From: Nemertoderma westbladi
Lineage: Eukaryota; Xenacoelomorpha; Nemertodermatida; Nemertodermatidae
Assembly (NCBI GenBank): GCA_032718475.1
Contig: JAUCBJ010004984.1
Coordinates: forward strand, 1-56,184
Reading direction: 5' to 3'
Length of the DNA stretch: 56,184 nucleotides
Shown: piece by piece, positions 19,965 through 31,100 of the stretch
Numbering within the stretch: position 1 is the stretch's first letter
Layout of the letters: each line of letters begins with the position of its first letter
Made by a program: the position numbers and the translations under genes
Notes under the pieces: generated by a model
Database searches by the model: none
Told to the model about the DNA's origin: nothing
What the model saw: only the letters and a program-made list of their open reading frames with translations

Positions 19965-21845
19965 TTATACGATGGCTCCTATCGCATCATATACAGCCAA
20001 TACATGTTGTAACACCTTGGATATTGTTTTTAACGTTTTAAGTTTGTGGTGACGTTTGACTTTTGGTTTTGTTTGAGTTTTAACGAATAGATCTGCGTAA
20101 TTATTATTAGTTTTACGTTTCTGATCAATATTACCAATTAGTTTCGTTTGGGATTCAACGTATTTATTGGCGTAGTTGCTGACATGGGGATTGGAACTTA
20201 CTGATTGTTCCTCACCGACTGATTGTTCCACGCTGACTGACAGTTCCTCACTGACTGACAATTCCTTACCGACTGATTGTTCCATGGTGACTGACAGTTC
20301 CTCACCCACTGATTGTTCCTCACCGACTGATTGTTCCACGCTGACTGACAGTTCCTCACTGACTGACAATTCCTTACCGACTGATTGTTCCACGCTGTCT
20401 GACAGTTCCTCACCGACTGATTGTCTCACACTGACTGACAGTTCCTCATCGACTGATTGTCTCACACTGACTGACAGTTCCTCACCGACTGATTGTTCCA
20501 CGCTGACTGACAGTTCCTCACCGACTGATTGTCTCACACTGACTGATAGTTCCTCATCGACTGATTGTCTCACACTGACTGACAGTTCCTCACTGACTGA
20601 TTGTTCCACGCTGACTGACAGTTCCTCACAGTCTGATTGTTCCACGCTGACTGACAGTTCCTCACCGACTGATTGTCTCACACTGATTGACAGTTCCTCA
20701 CCGACTGATTGTTCCAAGATAACTGACAGTTCCTCATTGACTGACAATTCCTTACCGACTGATTGTTCCATGGTGACTGACAGTTCCTCACCCACTGATT
20801 GTTCCTCACCGCCTGATTGTTCCACGCTGACTGACAGTTCCTCGCCGACTGATTGTCTCACACTGACTGACAGTTCCTCACCGACTGATTGTTCCACGCT
20901 GAATGGCAGTTCCTCACGGACTGATTGTTCCGAACTGCGTTCACTTAGACCCAACGCGCGACAGAACTCATTGCATCTGTGGGACTCCATATACCGCTCG
21001 ATTCCTTCCAGACCGAAGTCGGTTAACCCAAAACGTTGTTCAGCTGAATGTATCGCGGGGTCGGTCAACACGTATCTACCCTCCTTACGGACTCCCTGTA
21101 GGTCGCACACAAGGCACTCGTTATCACTTGTCACCAACGTCCAATGAGAGAAGGCCGTTAGAAACTCGCAACCGTGAGCTTCGTAACCTCCGTTGTCGCT
21201 GAATCTTTGGTAACGGTCTCCGATAAAGGGCTCGATGGTAACGAAATCCATCGCGGATACGAGATCGTTTGTGTAGATCGGGATAGTCCCGAGAACTTCA
21301 AATCGCGATATTTTATCCATCTGCGCGATTAACGGGACCACAAACTCTACTGAATGGGCTGGGAACCGCGTTCCGCACACCTCCATGAACCGTTCTGCGT
21401 ACGAAGCAGCGGTTCTACTCGCCGCCACGTCCGGGAGACAGTTTCTAATGTCTCTATTATTCGCGCGCTGTTTGTAGACTTTAACGACACATTGCTCTCC
21501 GTTTTTCGGTATCCCAGCCCCGCTGTAGACTCCCGTGAACGCGTACCGCATTGCGCCCGCAGCGAACGGGCGCTCGCTAAACTTCGCCCGGTATTTATTC
21601 CCGGCCTCGTCCTTGTTCAAAGAGAAGTGCGTTTTATTCGGGTGGTCGGCACCGAATACAAACAAAAGGATAGACATTATATTTAGTGAGAGAATAATAT
21701 TGGAAACTTTTAACGTTAATATTAATTGATTGTTCTTGCATATTTTCGTGATCATCTCCGTTTTATAATTTTCTACGAAGCACGTGACTGCAGATAAATG
21801 CTGTAGAGACATCAATACTAATTCAATAGCTTCTCTTAATAGCAT
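19965..21845 (-). CDS. alpha-kinase domain protein with acidic repeat tail, up to 626 aa
   Basis: Residues about 75-300 form an atypical alpha-kinase (MHCK/eEF2K) domain that transfers phosphate from ATP to Ser/Thr. Visible landmarks are the VVKVYK strand with the ATP lysine (about K122), TIEPFIGDRYQRF (about 203-215), CDLQGV (about 247-252), LTDPAIHS (about 260-267) and the zinc-binding HRCNEFC (about 289-295). All key blocks are present, so it may be active. From about 305 to 555 the protein is a tandem repeat of EQSVGEELSVSV (12 residues, 36 nt). A short basic tail follows (KPKVKRHHKLKTLK). The start is uncertain. The first ATG gives a 56-residue leader with a hydrophobic stretch. The ATG at about 21677 (MSILLFVFGADHPN) starts just before the kinase domain and is an attractive alternative. 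No close paralogue name can be assigned. Confidence 0.8.
   Translation of the reverse strand: MLLREAIELVLMSLQHLSAVTCFVENYKTEMITKICKNNQLILTLKVSNIILSLNIMSILLFVFGADHPNKTHFSLNKDEAGNKYRAKFSERPFAAGAMRYAFTGVYSGAGIPKNGEQCVVKVYKQRANNRDIRNCLPDVAASRTAASYAERFMEVCGTRFPAHSVEFVVPLIAQMDKISRFEVLGTIPIYTNDLVSAMDFVTIEPFIGDRYQRFSDNGGYEAHGCEFLTAFSHWTLVTSDNECLVCDLQGVRKEGRYVLTDPAIHSAEQRFGLTDFGLEGIERYMESHRCNEFCRALGLSERSSEQSVREELPFSVEQSVGEELSVSVRQSVGEELSVSVEQSGGEEQSVGEELSVTMEQSVGKELSVNEELSVILEQSVGEELSISVRQSVGEELSVSVEQSDCEELSVSVEQSVSEELSVSVRQSVDEELSVSVRQSVGEELSVSVEQSVGEELSVSVRQSVDEELSVSVRQSVGEELSDSVEQSVGKELSVSEELSVSVEQSVGEEQSVGEELSVTMEQSVGKELSVSEELSVSVEQSVGEEQSVSSNPHVSNYANKYVESQTKLIGNIDQKRKTNNNYADLFVKTQTKPKVKRHHKLKTLKTISKVLQHVLAVYDAIGAIV
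20205..20940 (-). repeat. 36-nt coding minisatellite in the alpha-kinase gene
   Basis: About 20 units of roughly 36 nt encode acidic EELSVSVEQSVG repeats, with shorter units where EEQSVG or KELSVSEELS replaces a full one. Unit types alternate (VEQ and VRQ), and a longer block near 20205-20345 recurs near 20735-20830. The opposite strand is also open through the array. Confidence 0.9.
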
Positions 21846-22364
21846 TTTGTATGGCTGGTTTATAATTCTCTCAAATACAATACCTGTTCACCATTGTACT
21901 TTATACACAAACAACAACGCCCTTTGTGTGTGAGTAAACAATTAATTCTATGAATTGGCTTGTCTAGTTATATTTTTGAAGGGATGAGGGAGGGGGTGAC
22001 ACTCGTGACAGTGGTAGTACAAGTAAAGGGGTTCACCCTTTATAGATATGATTTTATCTTCTCTCTTACTCTGTTGTATTTATATCATTCAACACCATTT
22101 ATATCACTACTCGTACAACACCATAATAATTGTTATCATTTCTAATTATAGACGAGCATGTAAGGCGCGTGGTTTTAACATAAAAAATATACTCTATGAA
22201 TTATTTATAGAAACACATCATGCATTTAAAGCAAGCATTCATTGGAGGCCCAATAGCAATTCAATATTAAATATTAATACTACAATGTAACGGTATGTAC
22301 CGGGGATTTGGTATTACCGGTTCTGAAATATTAACCAATGGAAGGAAAGGAGAAACTGATTTCT
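21846..22364. other. upstream region of the alpha-kinase gene, no other gene seen
   Basis: Divergent AT-rich flank, with imperfect repeats of CAACACCAT and TATATCA near 22085-22120. No promoter motif can be asserted. Confidence 0.4.
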
Positions 22365-22920
22365 GTGGGGCGAGCTACGAAGTGACGAAGACTGGGGGGG
22401 AGTCTTCGGTATAATTAGTGGACCTTCTGTCGTCATCGTTGCGACGCAATTGCAAAGGTTTGAAAGCTATTAAGTTGGCCAATCTTTTATGAAATGTAAC
22501 CAAAATGTGGTACACATGTAGTATATTATTAAAAGTGTAGAAATACCAGATTCGTCAGAGTGACCAGACTCCGAATTCGTATGTAGTTGGTTACCGGTAA
22601 TGTCTGGCACGAAGGAAGCTACAATTCTACAATACTGCAATTCTATGTACGGGGGTTTTCGTGGTTGCGATTTAATTTCCGACATCAATTTTAATATTTT
22701 GTTTAATCTACTCTGTCTGTCAGTCGGATTGTGCGTCTGTCCGCCATACATTGTGGCGGTCAGATTCATAGGCTAACATTCCACGATTACTCTAGAATTA
22801 AATTATATATCTCTACTAAGCCGTTTTCAGATTTGAAATACTCATTAAATTCTACTCTAGATGAAATAAAGAAACAAATATCTGTAACTTTGACCGTATA
22901 GGGTGGCTACCCCCTTAAGG
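22365..22920 (+). repeat. dispersed repeats RepB then RepA, adjacent
   Basis: Bases 22365-22550 match RepB (GGGCGAGCTACGAAGT, GGTATAATTAGTGGACC, TCGTCATCGTTGCG). Bases 22600-22920 match RepA at 7140-7500 (GGCACGAAGGA, ACGGGGGTTTTCG, the GTCTGTC run, GCCGTTTTCAGATTTGAAAT). The two lie in the same order and orientation, so they may be parts of one larger element. No coding frame is seen. Confidence 0.75.
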
Positions 22921-25115
22921 TGTACTCAAGGTGTAGGGGTATTAATGTAATTTATTTGCACTGTTGTACCCCATGCACTGCAATATTGTGCCATAATTCA
23001 AAATAAAATGCTGACAATATTTTTACACTCGATATTTTCACTCCCGATATTTTTCAATTCCCGATATTTTTCACCAATACCAAACCACCCCCTAAAACGA
23101 TAATAACAACTTTCGTAATATAATATCATATATTATCAACAATAATATAAAATTCCGATATAATTTTGCACACAAACTTAACACAAAATGTTTCTAATAC
23201 TCACACTCACCGGTATATGTCTGCGAAATAGTACACCATATAATCACCATACAGACAGATTGTACACCGTACAATCTACAAACCTGTAGTCAATATAAAA
23301 AAAGCTAAAAATGGTTCAGAAAGGGTTCCAAAAAACAGCCTAACTAAGAGTTATTATTATTTAATTTAACTTATTTTAATTGCTATTTCAGGGTTCACAG
23401 TAACCCCAATTAACACTCTTTCAAAATTAAATCAATAATAATAAATAATCAATAAATAATTATTACCATAGTTACAAAGTAATAATTTAGTATTTAAATA
23501 TATATCACCTTTTCACTATCATCACTTCAAGGTTTTTACCCCTTCAGATCAAGTTCTGCACTCACACTTTGCACTCAAAGTAACTTCATCATTTTATTTA
23601 TAAGCTAAAATATGATAAGTATGAATAATATTTATAAGCGTGATAAACGGAAGTTAATACATGTCATTGATGTGTATTCGTAGCTTAAATATCAAATTAA
23701 AACATTATAACATTAACAATGTTTGTCGATATATGAAATATGCGTCCAAAGAAAAAAAAAACGAGAAAAAAAATAAAAAAGCTTCCATCTCCATGGAGTT
23801 TTTACGTGGATTGAATACAGTTATTTGATCCATTTCAGCACAGCAACACAAAATCCTAAATTCACTATATTTATTTAGCATATTTATTTAATATTGTGTT
23901 GTAAGTAAATGTGGATTGTTATTATGATAGACTCGAAAAGTAAACGCAATATGTCCGTAGTAGATAATCAATTTATTAACCAAAATATGGAATGGAATAC
24001 TAACTATATATACGTCATTGTTCATAAAATAGCACTTTATAGCGTTACGGCACGAGAACGCGGGCCGTAAAAGCTTTAATGTTCTAATTATGAACAATGG
24101 CGAATCTAATTTTATTTATTTGTGGGGAATTATTTGAACCTATTTCATTATGTATAAATATATAGCATCAATAACATAACTGTAGTAGAAGGTGCACTCA
24201 AGGACTTCAAGGACATAGTATATATTCTATTCTATAGAATATATACTATTTTCTTGAAGTCCTTGGTGCACTACAAACACAAAAGTAATAATTCTAGATT
24301 ATAATCCGCAAAAATTAACTAAAAGTTTTTATATAAATAAATAACTGCAATCGATCCACAGTATCCTACAGATGACTGCAGTAGTGGAGTACGGTAATGC
24401 TGTCAACAGATGGTTTCATAAAATTGCTAATTTTCGCTTCGAAAGGTTTCATGTATAAAATAAAAAATCCAATTTTAATTTAGAAAACTTTGAACACAGA
24501 CTATATAGAATATAAATCCTTTAAATTCCTATAAACCTTATATCTACTTAGAATTCAATCTAGTAAAGTTGCAGATATGATTACGTCTATGATGCATTAT
24601 TGTTTATGTATGACTTTATAGAGATACAGCACAAGTTAATATCGTAGCGAAGCGTGGGCAATAACAAAGTGCAATTCATTTACAATATTTATTTAGACAA
24701 TAATGGGGATCTGAAGTTCTTTTTATTAATGTGGCAGATGCGGTGTATTGCTTATATATATAACCATAATTAATACTATCAGTGCGAAATACTTGAATAT
24801 ATCGGTTTCGTACCTTAGAGATGGAAAATATGTCGCAGCTAATATTATTTGTACAGCGACTAAATACACAAAAATATATAAAAAGAATTACTTAAACATT
24901 TACAAAAAGTCCAGTTACTATATTTTAGTGAGGGTATACTTATAACACTGGGCGTAAAAGTTAACTTTTACATATTGGGTATCCATTCATAAATTTACCT
25001 TTTTTCGTACAGTCCATATAAATTTACTACAGAATTAAATTTTACCATAAACAGAAACAACTTGAATGTTTTTCTTAAATGTTTAAAAACTAAATTAATA
25101 TAATTAATTTTCTCC
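22921..25115. other. no gene seen apart from a hairpin at 24192
   Basis: AT-rich intergenic DNA between the two minus-strand genes. CCCGATATTTTTCA-type words recur near 23030-23075. The last 200 bases are the presumed 3' UTR of the zinc-finger gene. Confidence 0.5.
24192..24271. ncRNA. 80-nt near-perfect hairpin, possible small-RNA precursor
   Basis: The arms pair almost completely: GTGCAC with GTGCAC, a one-base bulge, CAAGGACTTCAAG with CTTGAAGTCCTTG, a 3-nt internal loop, then a 16-bp AT-rich stem closed by a 3-nt loop. Size and shape are similar to a pre-miRNA or a short fold-back element. The sequence is symmetric enough that either strand could be transcribed. The terminal loop is shorter than usual for a miRNA precursor. 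No second copy was noticed in the window. Confidence 0.4.
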
Positions 25116-28100
25116 TCAACTACCAGCTGCATTGCTACTATCGTCTGAATCGACGAGTCCATTACTTAGCATTACATCCACGGTGTCCCGTTCCACAAAC
25201 TCGTCTTCCAGTTGTTTCTTAGGAAACACAACCTCATCACATTCAGAAGTGACATCATCCAAAACTCCCTCATCCACCTCGGATTCTTTGTCTTTTCCTA
25301 AACACATATCAACATCATCAGAATCCGCTGCGTCCATCTTTATATTATCACTCACGGATTCATCCACCTTTCCATCATCGGAAACTTTATCTGTGTCATT
25401 ATCGTCAGCATCTTCATCATCTACATCGAAAACAACATCTTTATCATCAACTAAAGCCTCGTTTCCATCAAATTCTTGGTGTTGTTGAAGTTTACAAACG
25501 CTAACGTGACGAGCCATGTAAGAAGGTCGTTTAAAGGGTTTATCGCAGTAGGGACAGCTCATATTGGTGGAACCCACGGGCATCCCGGGACTAGCAGAAC
25601 CACCAACCGAGCCAACAACACTACCGATGTCTGTATGGCTTCCTGTCTCACTCTCTTTATCAATGTCGCTGATGGGTTCTCGCTTAACTTTGATCACGAG
25701 TCTGGCCAATGTTGGTGGATTCTCAATCAAATCGACCACGTCGGTTCTGCCTTGACAGATCCGCTCGTGTTTAATAAGATAACCACGTCGCTTGTATTTA
25801 ATTCCACACTTGGAGCAATTAAGAGCGTTGGAGTCTTGTGAAGAAGTTGCGTTGGAATAGTCATAACTAGGGGTAGTGGAATCAACTGCACAATCCTGCA
25901 TATGGTGAATCAATAGAATCTTCCTAGCAAAGGTTTCACCGCAGTTATTACATGTGTACATGACATCCTTGGACGTATTCAACTTATTGGCCTCAGCGTC
26001 ATCGGGTTCCATAACTTCCTGAGGGCACTTACCATGAGCTTGATCCATGTGAACTAAGAACTTGGCTTTCTTCTGGAACACCCGGTCGCATTCACCACAT
26101 ATGTATTCAGCTCCGTCATCATCGTCATCATTACTCTCATATTCCTCTTCTGGGTCATCCCCAGGTAGTTTGAGTTTTGAGATTAGAGACTCGAGTTTGT
26201 TAAATTTTGCAGGTTTTCCGCCCTTCGGAGGCGACAAGTATTGGCGCTTCCGCGTCTCATTTGAACCAACAATTTCGATGTCAGTTTCTGAATCAACATA
26301 CTTATCTATTGGATCACTATCATGCGAAGTACTCGGTTTTTCTGCAACACTATCGTTCGCATTGTTGACATTCTTCAAAGAAATATCAACATCATCCTCT
26401 TCATCAAACTGGTTTATAAACTGCTGTATCCATTCTTCCGATATACCCTCCTCATTATAGGAATCGTCAACAGGCTCCTGTTTGATCTGAACCCCGGAGA
26501 CTCCCAAAGAGGACTCCTCTCCTAGTCTATTATAATAATCGATTGGATGATTCAACATAATGTTTCGTTTTAACTTGAATAACGCTCGCAATGGGGTCTG
26601 CACCTGATGTATAGTACGAAGGTGCAACTTCAATGAAGCTGCAGTAAATCCAGGTGAACCAATAGGGCATTGCGGGCAGTGGAGTAGTCTTGGACTCTTA
26701 AACCGGGGTTCAATAGGGTGCAGGGTCGAGAAATGAGTGTTCAAGTCGGCCCACTTGTCGAAGCGTTCGTTACAAGTGTTGCACTTAAATAAATGCAGTT
26801 GAGCATTCTCATCCTTTTTACACCGCATATAAGATGCGAGACTGCATTTGTGGTGCAGTCGAAAGTGCAGTGCCAAACTGTCCTCACAATAGAAGAATTT
26901 AATCTCACGGCACATAGGGCACTGTAAGTGGGCCATTGATGTAGGTAGGCCGCTGTGTAGGGTTTTGTAATGTTTAACGAGTTTCCCCCACTCAGTCAGC
27001 TTATTGGCGCAAATGATGCACTCAAATTTTTTCTCCCGTTTCATGTTGACCTTAGACCCATACACCGGAACAGTAGTTGAGTTGTGGTTCGTCTCCATGT
27101 GGCTGAGGAGTTCAATACGCGATGGGAATCTTGGTGAATCTGGGCAATAAGGACAATTGAAATGGGTATGGGTGCCATCGTTATCTTTATGGCACTCAAT
27201 ATAGTGATATTTTAAATTTCGAGGTTCGGCAAACGAGCAAGGACAAAGTTCGCACTTACACTCATTAGCAGCTTGTACAATACCGAACACCATATTCGGA
27301 TGGGTATTTCTTATGTGGCCATCTAATTTATCCTGGCTGGTATAAAGACGAGAGAACTTGCAATATGGGCAGCGATATTTCGCTCCCAATGGAACACCAA
27401 CTTCAGAGAACAGGGCTGACGAATGTACATCCCGCAAGTGGCGTTCTACCTCATTGCGCGTCTTAATTGTATCATTTTCAGGGCAAAATGAACAACCGTA
27501 AACGGCATCTGCGTTTAGAGAAGGTACGTCGGAATGATCAGCAGTGAGATGATTCTCTAAGAACCACGGCTCAGAGAAAGTCTCGGAACAAATGGGGCAG
27601 TGGAAGAGAATTGATCCTAAATGGGTATTTCGAATGTGTCCATCTAATTTCGCCCTACATGTGTAAAAGCGGGAGAATTTACAATAGGAACATGGTAACT
27701 TTCCTTCAGACCGTTGTGTTCCAACTTCAGCATATGATGAAACTTTATGGACAATGGTGAGATGTTTCTGAACATCAGATCTGGACAATAAACACGGTAC
27801 ATCATTGCAGTATGGACAGGTGAACGTGTAAGTTCCTGCTGGATGTTCACAACCATGTTCAGTTAAGTAGTGTGTATCCAATGAGTCTAATTCACCCTTA
27901 TAAATGCACATTTCACAATCAGCTTCCAAGGTGAACTTAACTCGATCGACATGTGTGTTTCTTATATGACCATCCAAACGTTCTTGAGATGTGTACGCCC
28001 TTGAAATCTTGCAATACATACATTTAAGTTTTTTACCAACACTGCATCCTATATCCTGGAATACTGGAGATTCGTGAACAGTGGTCGCATGGGTCACCAA

Positions 28101-31100
28101 TTCATCACACGATGTAAAGGGAGGGGTATCTGGGCAATATGGGCAAACGAAGGATATGTTCATTACATCGTCTGGGCTGTGGACATTCTCAACATGGGTG
28201 ACCAGGTCAATCATTTCAACATGGCTATCGCTACAAACTTTGCAACGAAACTGTACTTTATCTGGGTGCATATTACGCATGTGATTATCAAGAGTGGACC
28301 TAGAAGTGTAGAGCTTGGTGAATGAACAGTAAGTGCACTTCAACTTTCCTTCTTCGCTCAAACTTCCGATATCAGAGAAACATTCAGCATTGTGGAACTC
28401 CTTCAAGTGTTCACTCAGCTCTTCCCAAGAATTTAAGTTATGTTTACCATTGCAATACAGACAATCGAAGGGCACAGCGGCAGACGCTTCTTTATCATCA
28501 TGTACACCTTCGATGTGAGAAATAAGATCTAGAATTTCTATAAATCCTGCATTGCAAATCTGGCATTGATACTGCACCTTGCTGTGGTGAACATGTCTGA
28601 GATGGTTGTCCAGCTTCGATTGGGAAGAATAAAATCTCTCAACTTGGCAAAACTGGCATCTCAGACGAGACAGCGACTTTGGCACAGAGCCGTGGCGTTT
28701 CTTATAATGACTCCTTAATGCAATAGGATCGAAAAATGATGCTGGACAAACCTGGCATTTGTGTTTATCCTTGTAATCATTCTCACAACAGATGCGATGC
28801 ATAGCTCTCATATGATTCTTTAGAGATAATTTGTTGGTGAATATCTTTAATTCGGGGCAATGTTGACATCTCATCTTTAGTATTGAATCTGGGAGTCTAC
28901 CATGTTTGGTGAGATAGTGGTGACGTAGATTGCTAAATTCAGTGAATTTGCAATTGCATAGAATGCACTCAAATTTTTTGAAAAGTGACAGCTTTTTCTG
29001 CATATAATTTGATTTCAAAGTTCTAGACTTTGCTTTATGTTTTAAGCTAATATGTAAATCCAACTCTGGACGCTTAGCAAATGTCTGACTACAAAATATA
29101 CATTTAAACTCATTCACTCCAGTGCCTGGTGATTCTGTATCGCTGTGAAGTTCAAGGGTGTGGTTAACAAGATTCTCAGCTGTAAGAAACGAGCAATGAC
29201 ACAACTGACATTTAAATACCCCATCCTGTGTGACCTTTCCAGGATGGACATGCCGAATATGACCATCGAGTTTATCCTGACTCGTATAAAACCTATTCAC
29301 CAAACAAAATGGACATCGAAGTTTCTGAACCTCATCAGGGACGTTCCCGTTATCTATTTCCTTGTTTGGGTGTTCCTCTAAAATATGCTTACCTAATTCA
29401 GCACCTGTAAGAAACTCTGAAATTTTTCCCACCGGGCAAAATGGACACGGAAATAACATATGATCTGGATTATTATCTGTATCTGCAACATGTTGCTCCA
29501 AGTAGTGATCTCTAAGGTTTTCCCAAGAATTAAACATACTAGGACAATACTTGCATTGCAACTGTGCTTTCCTAGGATGCATTTGTCTGATATGTGCATC
29601 TAGTGACACCTGTTTACAATAGAATTTCGGCACCTTGCAGTATGGACACTTACAACTAATAATCTCAGGAGGGAGATGGCCATGTCGCTTTCTGCAGTGA
29701 TGCCTCAACGATATGTCATCCTTATAGGCTGCCGGGCATAAAGGGCATCGCAATTTCGCTTCGTAATCATCAGCAGAATCAATACAATGAACACAGCGGA
29801 GGTGGTTTTGTAGACTCTGCGCTGAAGTAAATATTCTAGTTTCAGTGCAGTAAGGGCAACGCTTCTTCAGTACAGCGTTTGGGATTCTGCCATGAATATT
29901 CATATAATGGTTTCTAAGGTTACCAAAGTCTGTAAAACAACTGGAGCAAAGTATACATTCAAACTTCTTCTTATTGCACAATGCTGGATCATTTCTCATC
30001 TGACTTGGTCCACTTCGGTTATCGCCATTGGTTTTCTTTGTCGCATGCAAAAGTTCAACATGGGCTTCCAAATCGGCTCTGTTATCAAACCCATTAAACT
30101 GACAATAAGGGCATATGAATGTGGTGCTGTCAGCTTCCATTGTTTCGGAGGAATTGACAGTCTCACCATTATGTGCTTCCTCACAGTGACTTTCCAGGTT
30201 CTCCAGCTTCTTAAATGAACACGGACACAGTTCACATTTAAAATTACTGGCACCTTTAGTGAAACCAAGAATCTTTCCAGGATGAACATGTCGTATGTGA
30301 CCATCGAGTTTCTCTTGGGAAGTATAGAAACGCTTTATAAGACAATATGGGCAGCTGAGTCTTGTGACCTCGCCTGGGAGCATATTAATATCTTCTATAG
30401 CGGGTTTATGGTACGTTTCCAAATGAGTTCCCAGCTCCTTACCGGTGTCGAAACTCGGTTCGTCGTAGCAGTAAGGACATAGGAAAGGTGGTTCTTGAGT
30501 GACAATTTGTGAATGGTAGTTTGTATAATGCTTGTCAAGGTGTTCCCACTCATTAAACACACTCGGACAAGCCTTGCAAGTTAGTTGTGCTTTCCTAGGA
30601 TGCACTGTCTTAATATGCATGTCCAAGAAATCTTGCTTAAAGAATGCTTTGCTTATTTTACAGTATCTGCATTTAAAAGCCATTAACTCGGTTGGAAGGT
30701 GGCCATGCCTTCTCCTGCAATGACTACGTAGAGACACTTCATCTTTGTAAGCACAAGGACACAATGGGCATTTCAGTTTACTTGAATAGTCTTCCTCATT
30801 TTCGATGCAGTGGACACATTTCATATGATTTTTCAAGGATTCATCAGAGGTGAATATTTTTTCTTCCTCGCAGTACCGACATTTAAGCTTTAATAGATTT
30901 TCAGGAAGTCTGCCATGTTTATTGTAACAATGATGCTTCAAACTATTCATTTCAGTGAACTTCGATGAACATATGACACATTCAAATTGTTTATCCTTTT
31001 TCTGTGTGGTGTCATGACGAGGGGCTGGTGGAAGCTGATCAATAGCACCGGATTTGTGCTCACTATTTATATGTGAATCAACCTCATCTTTGGTACTGAA

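Noticed and set aside
20176-21147. 323-codon plus-strand ORF rich in CSTLTDSSSPTD-type repeats
   Set aside because: It is antisense to the alpha-kinase. The 36-nt unit keeps both strands open, while the minus strand has a clear kinase domain.
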